Shown here one piece after another: positions 42,101 through 53,485 of a stretch of 64,000 nt of DNA. Source of the DNA: Vespa crabro (Eukaryota; Arthropoda; Insecta; Hymenoptera; Vespidae). Made by a program: the position numbers and the translations under genes. The DNA is taken from positions 8,428,207 through 8,492,206 of the forward strand of contig NC_060964.1 in NCBI RefSeq assembly GCF_910589235.1, given 5' to 3'. A model generated the notes under the pieces. It was not told the DNA's origin. It saw nothing but the letters and a program-made list of their open reading frames with translations, and did no database searches. The stretch's first letter is position 1; every line of letters begins with the position of its first letter.

Positions 42101-42634
42101 TTGGCAAGTGGGAAAATTAAGCGGCGCTATTTTCACATCTAATTTCGCAGATCGTACGTCACTCTAGCATTCTTTTCGTATGACTGGTCGATGATTGTCG
42201 TTGTATTCTGCATTACATAAGGATTAGTTTTGGACGTATACCTACCTTTTTTAATTTTCATCGCAAATACGAATGTCGTTTAAAAGCAATGAGATTTCAA
42301 TGTATTTTCAAACGTGTAAAACTATATGCCGATGACATTTCAATGTCAAAAACGTAAAATTATTTACGATTGACTCATTGAATTTCTTTTTATAAAATAA
42401 CACCGGTCGGAGGATCTTGCGACAGTGCGAGGAACTTACTAACGGGGCGTAGGTAGGGCGACGACGGAAGAATGGAACTCGGTAGGAAAACAGAATTGGA
42501 TAATTATCGTCGTAGGTGTGTGTTATTAATCGTTCCAACATTTAATCCGATATCCTCTCGCATTACTCGTATTTCATTCGATAAGTTTAATATTCTTATA
42601 AATCTTTTAGCGAGAAGATGCTCAATGTGAAATA

Positions 42635-42952
42635 TTAAGGAAACCGTAGAGTAGAAAATAAAAAAAAATTGGGCCGCAAAGGCCGGATATGTGCGTAGTA
42701 AGGTCGCATTGTTGTCTGGTTGCATCTAGGTGCCCTCGAATAGGCTGCCTCTTCTATATACAAGGTAACATTGTTGTCGTCCTCGTCGTCGTCGTTCTCT
42801 TGGTATAGCTTGACTTTCTTAGCATGTGGGTGGCGGTAACGCGGAGGTGGAAACTCGCAAAGATGCTCGGAGGGGTGTTTCGGTGGCGGTGGAGGTGGAA
42901 GACTCGCGAAGGCGAGCTCGACTTCGAATCGCTGCTGCGAGATTTCGTGCGT
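42635..42952 (-). CDS. Unrecognised open frame or exon, proline-rich then acidic
   Basis: I do not recognise this protein. The frame is open for 105 codons on the minus strand and has no early Met, so it would be an internal or terminal exon. A possible acceptor is the CAG before CAGCGATTC near 42936. Visible features are a run of six Pro (SLPPPPPPKHPSEH), a PPPRYRHPHAKK basic patch, YQENDDDEDDNN and a YIEEAAYSR segment. This mixed composition is unlike the surrounding low-complexity DNA, but a second frame here is also fairly open because the DNA is GC-rich. It could be part of an unknown gene, an artefact, or a regulatory CpG-rich block. Confidence 0.25.
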   Translation of the reverse strand, partial: THEISQQRFEVELAFASLPPPPPPKHPSEHLCEFPPPRYRHPHAKKVKLYQENDDDEDDNNVTLYIEEAAYSRAPRCNQTTMRPYYAHIRPLRPNFFLFSTLRFP

Positions 42953-43121
42953 TTAGTTGGCGCGCGGGGCCCCGGCTATAGGGACGGGTGAAAAAAGAGG
43001 GAGAAAGAACGACCGACGGCGCTACTTATAAAAAAGAAGAAGATAAGACGAGAAGGATAAACGAAAACGACGAGAGGAATATAATATAAAGAAAACGGGA
43101 AAAAAAGAGTGACGACCACGC

Positions 43122-43124
<3 letters not shown>

Positions 43125-43168
<44 letters not shown>
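43125..43168. repeat. (ACG)n microsatellite
   Basis: Nearly pure GAC/ACG units. Ser-, Arg- and Asp-run open frames across it are repeat artefacts. Confidence 0.94.
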
Positions 43169-43477
43169 AGACGAGCGATACCATTGTTTCCACTGGTTAT
43201 CATTTTTTTTTCTTCTTTTCTTTTCCTTTTCTTGGCAGTTTCTTCTGTTCGCGAAAGCATTTTGAATCGACGCGTGTGTGAACATCGTTTTAAACAATTT
43301 TCTACGCGAGAAGTAAAGAAATCCTCTTTTCTCTACTTTGGATACGCGGGAGTAAGTTTCTACCTCTAGTAAGTCTGAAGATTTCACTGATGGGACACGT
43401 TAATGACAAGCGTGCGTGAGCGAGCGAAGCCGAGCCGATCGTTCCAAGTGTTTCGGAGTGCGTCAAAGTGTTTTCTC

Positions 43478-43481
<4 letters not shown>

Positions 43482-43549
<68 letters not shown>

Positions 43550-43617
43550 TGTATGTATGTATGTATGTATGTATGTATGTATGTATGTATGTATGTATGT
43601 ATGTATGTATGTATGTA
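43482..43617. repeat. Compound (CT)n(TA)n(TGTA)n microsatellite, about 136 bp
   Basis: CT dinucleotides, then TA dinucleotides, then more than twenty TGTA tetranucleotides. It produces long Cys/Met/Tyr/Val frames on + and Ile/His/Thr/Tyr frames on -. Confidence 0.96.
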
Positions 43618-46601
43618 TATATCTGTCTCTGTCTCTGTCTCTTCACCCCTCCGTCCAACAAGTGCCCAGAGTGTTCTCGTATCAGGATTTATCATTCGTG
43701 ATTTTGTGGACGAGAGCCTCTTACCTGTCAGCGAAATGTCGTAGGCGTGCTTAGGTAATCTCGTTTTTATATTCTTCGAATCAGATGTGAAAAAAACGTA
43801 TAGGAGTCGACTGGAAGAAAGAAAAGTGATAGCAGTCGAGGATATATGCGACGCTCGAAACGATCTCTTTTCGATTTTGGGCAGTGCTGCGTACGCGTTG
43901 TCTTTCCGCTTGAATCGCGAAAAGTTAAAAGGAGAAAAAGTCAAAAGATGACTTACATACGGTGTAGAACGAGACGTTATCGCATTGGCAAGAAAGGCGG
44001 AAATTTGTGTAGTGAAGGAACGCATTGAGTAAAGTCCGGCTTTCTTGACAAGCATACGTCGTTAAACGACGCTCGACTTTGTGACTAATCGCCACGAGTC
44101 TCGTCGCGTCTTGCTGTCGCGAACTATTAGTAGACTACTATCTAGGTATCTGGGCTCGGTGTCCGCGTATTTTTAGGAGAGCGTAACGCGAGGAGGAGCG
44201 GTTCGTCGCTCCGTCTATCCTTTTTACCGCGGCTTTCATCATCGTCTTTAGAATAGTTCATCCGTTTCCTCCGTACTCGCTCTTTTCGCTTTTATCCCTG
44301 CCCTTTCTTTTCCTCCTTCGATATTTCCTCCAATTGTCTCTAGAGATTTTTCGAGGCAACTCATGCCAGCGCATAAAATACGGCGTGGGCGCGATCTCTA
44401 TAATTTTCCTACACTCCTCCCGGCGAAGCACCGAAAAAGCCGCACGCAGAAAACCTGGTCGATTTATAAATATCTCGCATTCCATATTGTCAAGAGAAAT
44501 CTTCGATGGCTCTCTAATTTACTAGATACTTTAATCACGTGTAATTATATCCTCTTACTTTTACTCATCTCGTCGGTTCCGCTCGACAGGACATTTTTCA
44601 GGATAGAATAGAGAATCTAATATGAATTACGCAATGATTTATTTTTTGGAAATGAACTCGAGGTGTCCCTCGAAGAGAGCACAGACTGCGCGTCTTTGAG
44701 TCAGTCTACCAAAATATTCGTGTTCGAGTTGAAACGAGAAATGGAAGATCGGCCAACGAATACTCGGCTAAATGCTCACGGTACATCGCTCACCTAACAA
44801 TTATAACTTTTTAGCTCGTCTATAGCGTATAACGTTTAATATACTCGTAGGCAAGATGCGACGTGGTTGAACGCATACGTACTTATGTGTAATCTTAGAT
44901 AATATTCTACCATTGAAAATATGAATCATCGTATCGCGACGAAATTGCAACCCTGACGCAACCCTGACACACAGCAGGATTTCTGAATTCGTGCGGACAA
45001 ACAATCCTCGTCTCCAGATAATAATACGATATATTGTATGTAAAACGTTAAAACGGAGAACCCCGAGAAATCCCTTCGTTTTTGTCTTATCTTTAGAGAT
45101 TTTTATGCATGCGATACGTAAACTAGATATATTATCTATAGTAATTTGCAACGCAATGCTATTGACCTGCTTGAAAGTATTCATAACGATTGGCGATCTC
45201 AATACTCAATTGCATTCCATTACAATGCAGTATCTGTTACGAGGACGCTGTGTCATTGCATTGTATTGCATCCCAAATAGACATATGTATAATTATGCCA
45301 AGATGGGCCAACTATTACGATCTGTAGTCACGAAAAGTATGAAGTTACCTAATTTCAAAGCCACTCGATGATTAATTGTTTTTAATTGTCCTATTTAGAT
45401 CATCGTACCTTGATAAATACGTATCGATATGTAGATGCATACTTTATAAAGTCATAGTCCTTTGTCATAATTTGTAATCATTCATAAACGATCGTCGTAA
45501 CAAAATAGTCTCGTGGGTTTTTCTTACGAGCAACGTATACTCGCAACCGCGTTAAAAGTATCAACGAATCGATTAAAGTACGTGAACGTTATATCGTCAT
45601 TTTCAAATGCGTCCCTTTCCGATCTTCGGTCATTCCCTTCTTCACTTGGCACACATAAGCCCGCTCTGTCAAAAGTGTGCCTCCGACAAAGAGCAAGGAA
45701 CTTTAAGGTTGAGTCTCATGCTCTAGTCCATTCGTCCAACGACCAATTTATTTTGGCTATAAGTGGTATTACCGAATGAACCTTTTCTCTGAATATAATA
45801 GAATTCGTTCTCATAAAGATTTCAATTGTATCAGTTTTACCCTTGTTGAAGATTATAGCGAATAGTCGTCTGCTTAATATAGAACATTGGTCAGAGGATA
45901 AGAAGTTAGCCACGTTTATGTCATTATTCGTATGTTTTCCAGGGAACCTTAAACGATACTCGTCGTAATTGATCTTAACTATAACTGACGCGACAAATTG
46001 CGATGGTTGAAAATCAGACTACAGAAAGGGGTGGTGGAATGCGAATGGCAATTACGAAGAGTAGCAATCTCGAGAATGCTCTAGGGCTGGCTGCCAAGTC
46101 TTACCATGACGTTGTAATACTTGGTCCACTCGTTTGATACACCATTTCGTTGGTCTTTGCAACCATGCATTTCAATCTCGCCTAATTAAGTGTTATTTAT
46201 TCGCATTGTCGAGCAAGTTGACAGGTGTCCGTCAATAATTTCTATTCCAAACGCAAATTTAAATTTATGCCATTAAAGAGAGTTTTATCGTTCGTCTTAT
46301 TTATCGTCCAATCGTATATACGATTCTCATTAATCGTTGAGGAGACCGACGAGGATGATTTTCATTTGAATTTCACGACACGCGAGTCTCTTCCCTCCTT
46401 TATTCCCACCACCTCATCTTCTCGATATACTTATAATTTATGTTCCTCGAAGGTTGTCGCGTTATTTCAGTTTTATGACCTGAACAGTTTCCAAGTTGCA
46501 ATCGGTAACGTCGTTCTTTTTCTTCATCTTTCGCTAACATTTGACGACTGCAATCGTTCAGGTGTTTGTTGCAATAGTCTCTATTAACTATTAATTATCA
46601 T

Positions 46602-46616
46602 GCGCGCGCGCGCGCG
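46602..46616. repeat. (CG)n run
   Basis: Seven or so alternating GC dinucleotides in an AT-rich setting, about 600 bp before the projectin start codon. Confidence 0.9.
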
Positions 46617-47240
46617 TGTGATTTATTTATGAAAACAAGTATTTCATTGTTTGCGAGTAATATTTTTTGAAGCAAAAAGTTACTTTTAAAAGATACGTCC
46701 ATAAGACGGTTAGCGCTGCTCACTGCGAATATTCACGTTTATAGAGGCATATGCCAAACATAATAACCGATTATCAAGATAACCAGTCCACTTATTTTCG
46801 AGCCAAAAGTCGTTTTAATAATAGAGGCCTTACGTCACCCTTCGACCTTGTCGAAGTATCTTGGAAAATATGGTCGGAGTAACGGATTCCACGAAAATTC
46901 GCCGTTTACCACGCTCGATTTATTGTCCGATCCGTTCCAATCGCACGATCTTTTGAACTCTAGGAGAGCTCCCGATAATAACTGGTCGATTCTATATGCA
47001 GGTCCTGAAAGAGGTGAACTTTGAAAGTTAAAACGAAGGAACGAAGAGTCGAAGAAAGAGGTTGCATGGTGGTGCCGCAGGTCGGTATCCTTGGCTCGAG
47101 GATAAAATAAATCCTTACGCGAAGACGAGACGTAAGAGCGAGAAAGAGGAGGAGGATTAATTGCGTAATTTGAGGACAAAACGAGGTACGATCCTTTGGG
47201 GATTAGCGGGTAACGAAAGGAACACAGGCGCCCCGTAAAC

Positions 47241-50200
47241 ATGGGGGTCGCCGACGATTTCGCACCGAGCTTCACCCAGAAGCCTCAGCTTCGGCAGGAG
47301 GACGACGGGAATAAGCTGATATTCGAGTGTCAGCTGGTCAGTTCACCGAAACCGGATATATCTTGGTTCCGTGGCGAGACGGAACTCAAGGAGGATGACA
47401 GGACAAACTTCAAGATGCAAAGCGTCGGGACGAACAAGTTCCTTGTCGTGCTCGAGCTCGATGACGTCATCGAGACCGACGCAGGCTTGTACAAGGTCAA
47501 AGCCAAGAACAAGATGGGCGAGGTCGCGGCATCTATCAACCTGAACTTCAGTCGTAAGTCACGCACCGTTTCACTTCGCACGCTACGATGCGCTCGTGCG
47601 TTTTGTTCCAAGGTTTATTTTTATCCGAGAAGTCGAACCGCGAGAAGAGCGGCTTTACGATTATCAGGCAGTTCAAACGAATTTTTAGCTTTTAGAAATC
47701 GATGATTTGTTAACCCCAACGAAACGCACGACCTCGTTCCATTTTCGTCCTCGATTATACCTTCCCTAAGGTATAACGTTTATTTTTCTTTTTCAACCTC
47801 ATTATCGGTCATAAATGCTCACATTGTTTTTTTCAGCCGTGGATGAGCCTAGGGAGAAGTAAGTTGCGTTAAACGGAATATAGATTTTTCTCCAGGCTCC
47901 CTTGTTTGCGCTAGCTTCACGCTTTTTCATTTTTATCGCACTTATATTCATTTTATTTTCATTTCTCGCAAGTAATATATGTTTATACCGCGTATGACGC
48001 TTTTTTTTACTTTTTCGTTCTAGCTGCTGAGCAACCATTAATAAGGGGGTGAGTGCTTCTATTGCAAATTAATGAGCGAGATTCGATATACTAATCTTTA
48101 GAAATTATCTAAATTGCTTCTCCTGTTCTACTAATCGGCGTGTTTTATTGATTAACATCTGCACGCAATCCGACGTATTCATTCCATTGTGCGGCTTTAT
48201 CGAAGATTGGTAAATAATGCGATTGGATAGGCGTGAAAAGCGTGGAGGCAAAAATAACCGTTTTGGTATGCGCATCTATTTCTGTACGCTTTCGGCAATG
48301 TTCGCGCGTACCGATAAGAATGCTATTCCAGATTTAAACTTTCGCATCTATCTCTAGCCAATGTAAACGCATATACTTTTGCTTAGAAACCGAATGCGGA
48401 AATAGAAGACGCGAACTTGATACGTACCTGCGTCACTTTAACGCGAGAATATTATAACGGATCGGTGCTTCTGGAGATCGTCTTATATGGAACCGTAAAT
48501 ACCGTGGATGAGTCTTAATCCAGAGAAGATCAATTTGGAGGTTGTAAAAACAGTAACACTTTGCTCTTTGAGCTATCAGAGATAGTAAAAACTTGTATGA
48601 TCTGGCGCGAAACACTCGCGAAGACTCTCCTTCGTACAAGCGTCTCAACTTAGTTTTCGAACGTTAGAAATCTATGTCTTATTTAATGTAAACATTTGCG
48701 CGAATGAAATTGGATCGACGCCGGAAACGGAAAGTCTTTTTCGTTGGACGACGAAGAAAACATCGAAAGATCGATTATCGATTGGAAAAGAGTTACTTTT
48801 TTTTTTCTTTTTTTTTTTTTTTTTTCTTTCCTTTAAATCATACGTTGTTAGATTTATCCTTCGGTACGAGTAAGAAATGTTTCACGTCGAAAATTTACAA
48901 CGAAATTTAACTAGGATATTGATATCTGCGATCACGTATAGAGAGAATTTGCCGATCGGCGCTTGAGAAAGCCGAACGGAACAGCTGCAGCCTAGTTCTA
49001 CGCTAAACTTAGCCGCAACGTGTGTTTCGCTCGGGCTAATGCACTTGCCTTTCAAACTCATCGAGTGCCCACGAGAAGATCGAGGATACGTCATCGAAAT
49101 AGTTCTTTTCGAAGAGTCACGTTCCATAACAACGTTCAATGATACTACAGAGACGAGCCATCTATTATCAATTTTATTTCATTATTTTAAACGTTGGCCA
49201 AACCTAATATAAATTTCTCTCATTATTATGAATTAAGTAGATTGACCGATCGATGGTCGAGGGTGCGTTGAACTCGATGAGAAATATCAACGCGTTCTAA
49301 CGTCTCGCCTCTAAGGTAACGCCTCTAGAAGGAATGGTCGAGCTATCAATGGAGTTACATAAGACTACTTGTGCGTTATCTGAGATAGCTAAACAAAACG
49401 TCAACTATTTCTAAACGGCAACGATGTGCGAAAATCGCGATAAATTATCAAATGGTCTCGTACGCATGTACGATCATAAGACAACTCTTCTCCATTATCC
49501 ACCGTGCACCATTTGCCAGCACTTCCGCGATAGACACAGGGATGCACCGTAACTTGTTTCAGTAACTTGCGATTTTACGATTAAGACTTCGTCGTTTCAT
49601 TCGAGAGGTGTATTAATGGATCGCGGTAAACTTTTAAAGTGGCTATTAAAAGTAACCTTCGCCCAAATTGCATAAAATAAATTCGCTGATTGCTCGCCGT
49701 GTGTCAAATTGATGTTACTTGTGTTTGCGTTATTTTTTTATCTTTTATCTCGTAACGGGAGTGAAGAATTTTTTATCTTTTTCCAGACAAATCGATGGCA
49801 TTGCACCAACGTTCGCGAAAAAACCGGCAATTCGACAGGAGGACGATGGTAAACGATTACTTTTCGAATGTCGCATTACCGCTGATCCCACGCCGAAAGT
49901 CATGTGGTTTCACGATGGAAATGCAGTTAAGGATTCGTCGAGGCATAAGGTCAGACCTTTCGCCAATATTTTATTTCTGCATGGAGATATTTTTGTTTTT
50001 AACTTGAACATTTGTCAAATCCAGCTGACCGTCGATAAAGATGGCCATTCGTACTTCGCCACGCTGGAAATAAAAAACGTGACCGTCGAGGATGCTGGCA
50101 AATACAAGGTCACAGCGAAGAACGAGCTTGGCGAGTCAAATGCTACCATTTCCTTAAATTTCGATAGTAAGTATTTAAGCGATATATCCTGTCGTTTGCT

Positions 50201-53200
50201 ACATAATCAAACACATAGTTAAGATCCACCTTACACCTGTCTCCGCTTGTTTCAATTTTTACGTATCAACTTTCTTCTTAGGAAAGTTGTAAAGAGAGGT
50301 GTAATCTGGATACACTAGGCTTCTAATACTTTCATTACATTTCATTCTTACCTCGACTCGGGATGTATATCGACGATTTGTCACATTTTGATTCTTCGTT
50401 TACTATTCATTCTCTATTTAAATTATCTTCTCTCGATCATTTTCTCAATAGATACAATCATCTTTTATTCTTCCTTTCTTCTTCTTCTGTTTTCTCTTTC
50501 TATTTTTCTTTTGTTTTGTTTTTTATCTTCTTTCCTTTTATCCAGCATAATTTCGTCCAATATTTATTTTTTAATTTATCTTTATCGTAAGCAGAGCTGT
50601 CGAGCTACGAGCACGTATCGATGTCGGCTCGACCGAGCCCACGATATACAGCCCACTTAATTATAATCAACTAAACGTCATGAAAAACATCGTTTGGAGA
50701 AATTTCATCATTACAATGTAGATAGCAGATAAGAATTAATCTATAACTATAAATGCTGCTTAAATGACGTTTTTTTTTTTTTTTTTTTATTCGATCGCAC
50801 CTCGAGCGCACTTTCTTCAACGAAACTATAAATATTATTTCCAAGTTCTTTTCTCCATTTTGAAAATTCCATTTACTTACAAAAAAAAAAAAAAAAATTA
50901 AGAAAGTGCGTTCGTTTATTTGCCTTATACTGACGCTTCGTTAGGTTGCTGCAGTGATATTTTTCAATCTGTACTTATTAGTCGTGTTTGTCTTGTGTCA
51001 GATTCATATGACGATCGTTAAACGTAATACAAGCTCGCAAAGTTTTAAGTTGCTTATTCTATGTAAAACACGTACATACCTATAGACAATCATGTACATA
51101 AAACAATATCATAAAATTATGTGCAGACATAACTTCTAATAATAATAATGTAAATAGTATAGCGTTTGTGTGTTACGTAATACGTTTCCATTCGCTATTT
51201 TATTCATTTTTCATTAGAGCGTTTGCAAAGAAATAACTTAATTTTTTTGTTACGATATACGTTGACACATACCTTTATATATACGCACATCGTAATAATA
51301 GATTAATTTGGCACGACGAGGCAACTCATTCAACGATCACGATCGTTTGCGGTTGCATTTTCGTATGATATTTCAAAGGTATTACGCATTTACGTGGAAC
51401 GAACACAACGCACGTACGTAAATATCCATTCTGTCCTAATGCTTTCACAGCTTTGTGAAAGAAAATGTCGTTGGCACTTTATGAAGTTTTAGAAAAATGC
51501 AAGCAACCTAAGCTACAAGATGTCGGTTCGATAGGCAGGTTTTCCTAGATAACTTGTAATTAATATTGCGTTTTATAAAACGTAATAATGATTATAGACC
51601 GTTGTCTTTGAGCTGGTCGTACAATGTATAAATCATACCATTGTCGTTGTTCAACCGATCGAAATATAAATACTTTTTGCATTTATGTACGTTAATAAGC
51701 CGAATCGATACGTGACTCTTCTGGTTGTACGATAAAACGTCGAGCGTATAATAATTTCTTACTACTGTAAGAATAGTTGTGTTGGTGGATGAAAGGATTA
51801 AATGGGTGAAGCGAATCAAAATGATTTAGGTACATGTATCGAAATTTCAATCGTTTGTGCTAAAATAGGCGACGAGGCACCCGTACCCGAAGACGGTATT
51901 AAACCGACTTTCACCGAACGACCGGTAATAAGACAATCCGACGACGGTAACACCATCACCTTTGAATGCCGATTAGCCGGCGATCCAAAACCCAGTGTTA
52001 AGTGGTAAGGGATTTAGCTTTCATTCGATCATGGAAATACTCTATCGGAATCTTTTATATCAAATCATGCATGCAAGAAAATATAATATCCCAAAGATAT
52101 GCGGTAAAGTTAGCATATATGGCGTTATAACGTCATTCCCCTACTTTCAAGTTAAAATTACATTTGAAAGCCGAATGACAATATGTGTGCATGGCGCGTA
52201 ACGCGTAAAAAACAGGTACCATGGTAGCGATGAGGTCAGAGAAGGTGGGAGATACAAGATGTCGTTAGAACTCGATCAGAAGCTATATCATCTCGCGCGG
52301 CTAAGGATCGACAACGTAGCGAAGGAGGACGCAGGCGAGTACAGGGCCGTGGCAAAGAACAAGCATGGCCAGGGCGTGGCGACTATTAATTTGAACTTCG
52401 AGGGTGGTGACAAGCTCAAGTACGCATTGAATGTCTTATAACGCGTCAGCGTCTTAAGGCGCGTCGTTTATTATTCCATCGAGACGATGCCTTACATAAT
52501 ATCTTCCCCGCGCTGCCCCGAAAGCTTTACTATCAATCGCTCATATTAGAATAATTCCGAGCGTATGACAGTATGATTATATTTTATAAATTTGTACGTT
52601 TAAATGTGAAAGCAGCGCGGTGAAGATTCGTCGGTGAAAGGAAATTGGAAGATTCTGTCGTTTCTTAAACCGGAAGCTGGCCGGATATACATAGGGATTG
52701 CTTTCTCTGAAATGTCGATTTATACAGAATACCGGACGGTAAGCCACCACGATTCCCGAAGAAACCGACGATCCGCCAGGAGGGGGACATTCTGATAATG
52801 GAGTGCATCCTAGAGGCACATCCGGTACCGGATATAACTTGGTATCAAGGACAGAAAGCGATAACCGACAGTCGTCGCGTCAAGATGTCTCGCAAGGCAA
52901 CCGGCAAGGACACCTATCTCCTCACATTAGAGATCATGAATCCTACCAAGGCCGACGGCGGGAATTATCGTTGCAACGCGTTTAACAACTTTGGCGAGAG
53001 TAACGCCAACATCTCCTTGAATTTCCAAGGCAAGTCCCTTTCGAAGGCCCGCCCGCATGGATAAAACGGAACAACGATGGGAGAGATCTCCTTCTCGTTT
53101 TCATTATCTCACACGATCCATCTTGCATGTTCGCGAACCATAAACTTTTACTACGCGTCTCTTTACGCGCGTACGACCAAAGTTCGTGATATTTATCATT

Positions 53201-53440
53201 AGGATATATTCCTACTATCCGATCCTTCATACTTCTGCACGTTCAAAAAGTCCTCATTCTGTTCCCCTCGTGGTACGTACGTTGAATTAGGCGATAGAGG
53301 TGAGTAAACAAAGATGCAAACAGATCGTGAAGTCCTTGTACAATGGCTTCGTAACTAAGTGTGCCTAACTTGTAACGTCATCGAAATCGCTCTACATGTT
53401 GCTTCCTGAATGGCAACATGAACCGCGGTTTTTTTGTTTA

Positions 53441-53485
<45 letters not shown>

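Larger units (their letters stand above)
33757..47240. other. 13.5-kb region without a recognised gene
   Basis: Spans from the Sip1 stop codon to the projectin start codon. It should include the Sip1 3' UTR and the promoter and any non-coding first exons of projectin. I find microsatellites (AACA, TCC, CT, ATCC, poly-T, CG/CGA, ACG, ATGT), scattered AT-rich sequence and one unrecognised minus-strand frame at 42635-42952. The frame at 40309-40584 begins with a hydrophobic signal-like stretch but has no support. Confidence 0.5.

Noticed and set aside
43302..44055. Several long frames over the TGTA repeat (Cys/Met/Tyr or Ile/His/Thr/Tyr runs)
   Set aside because: Generated by the compound microsatellite, and translation is meaningless outside the repeat.
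46835..47275. 146-codon minus-strand frame overlapping the projectin start
   Set aside because: No family resemblance, and it overlaps the well-supported projectin first coding exon on the other strand.
48024..48048. Micro-exon B as an additional constitutive projectin exon
   Set aside because: Used after micro-exon A it gives an immediate stop, so it is kept only as an alternative exon.
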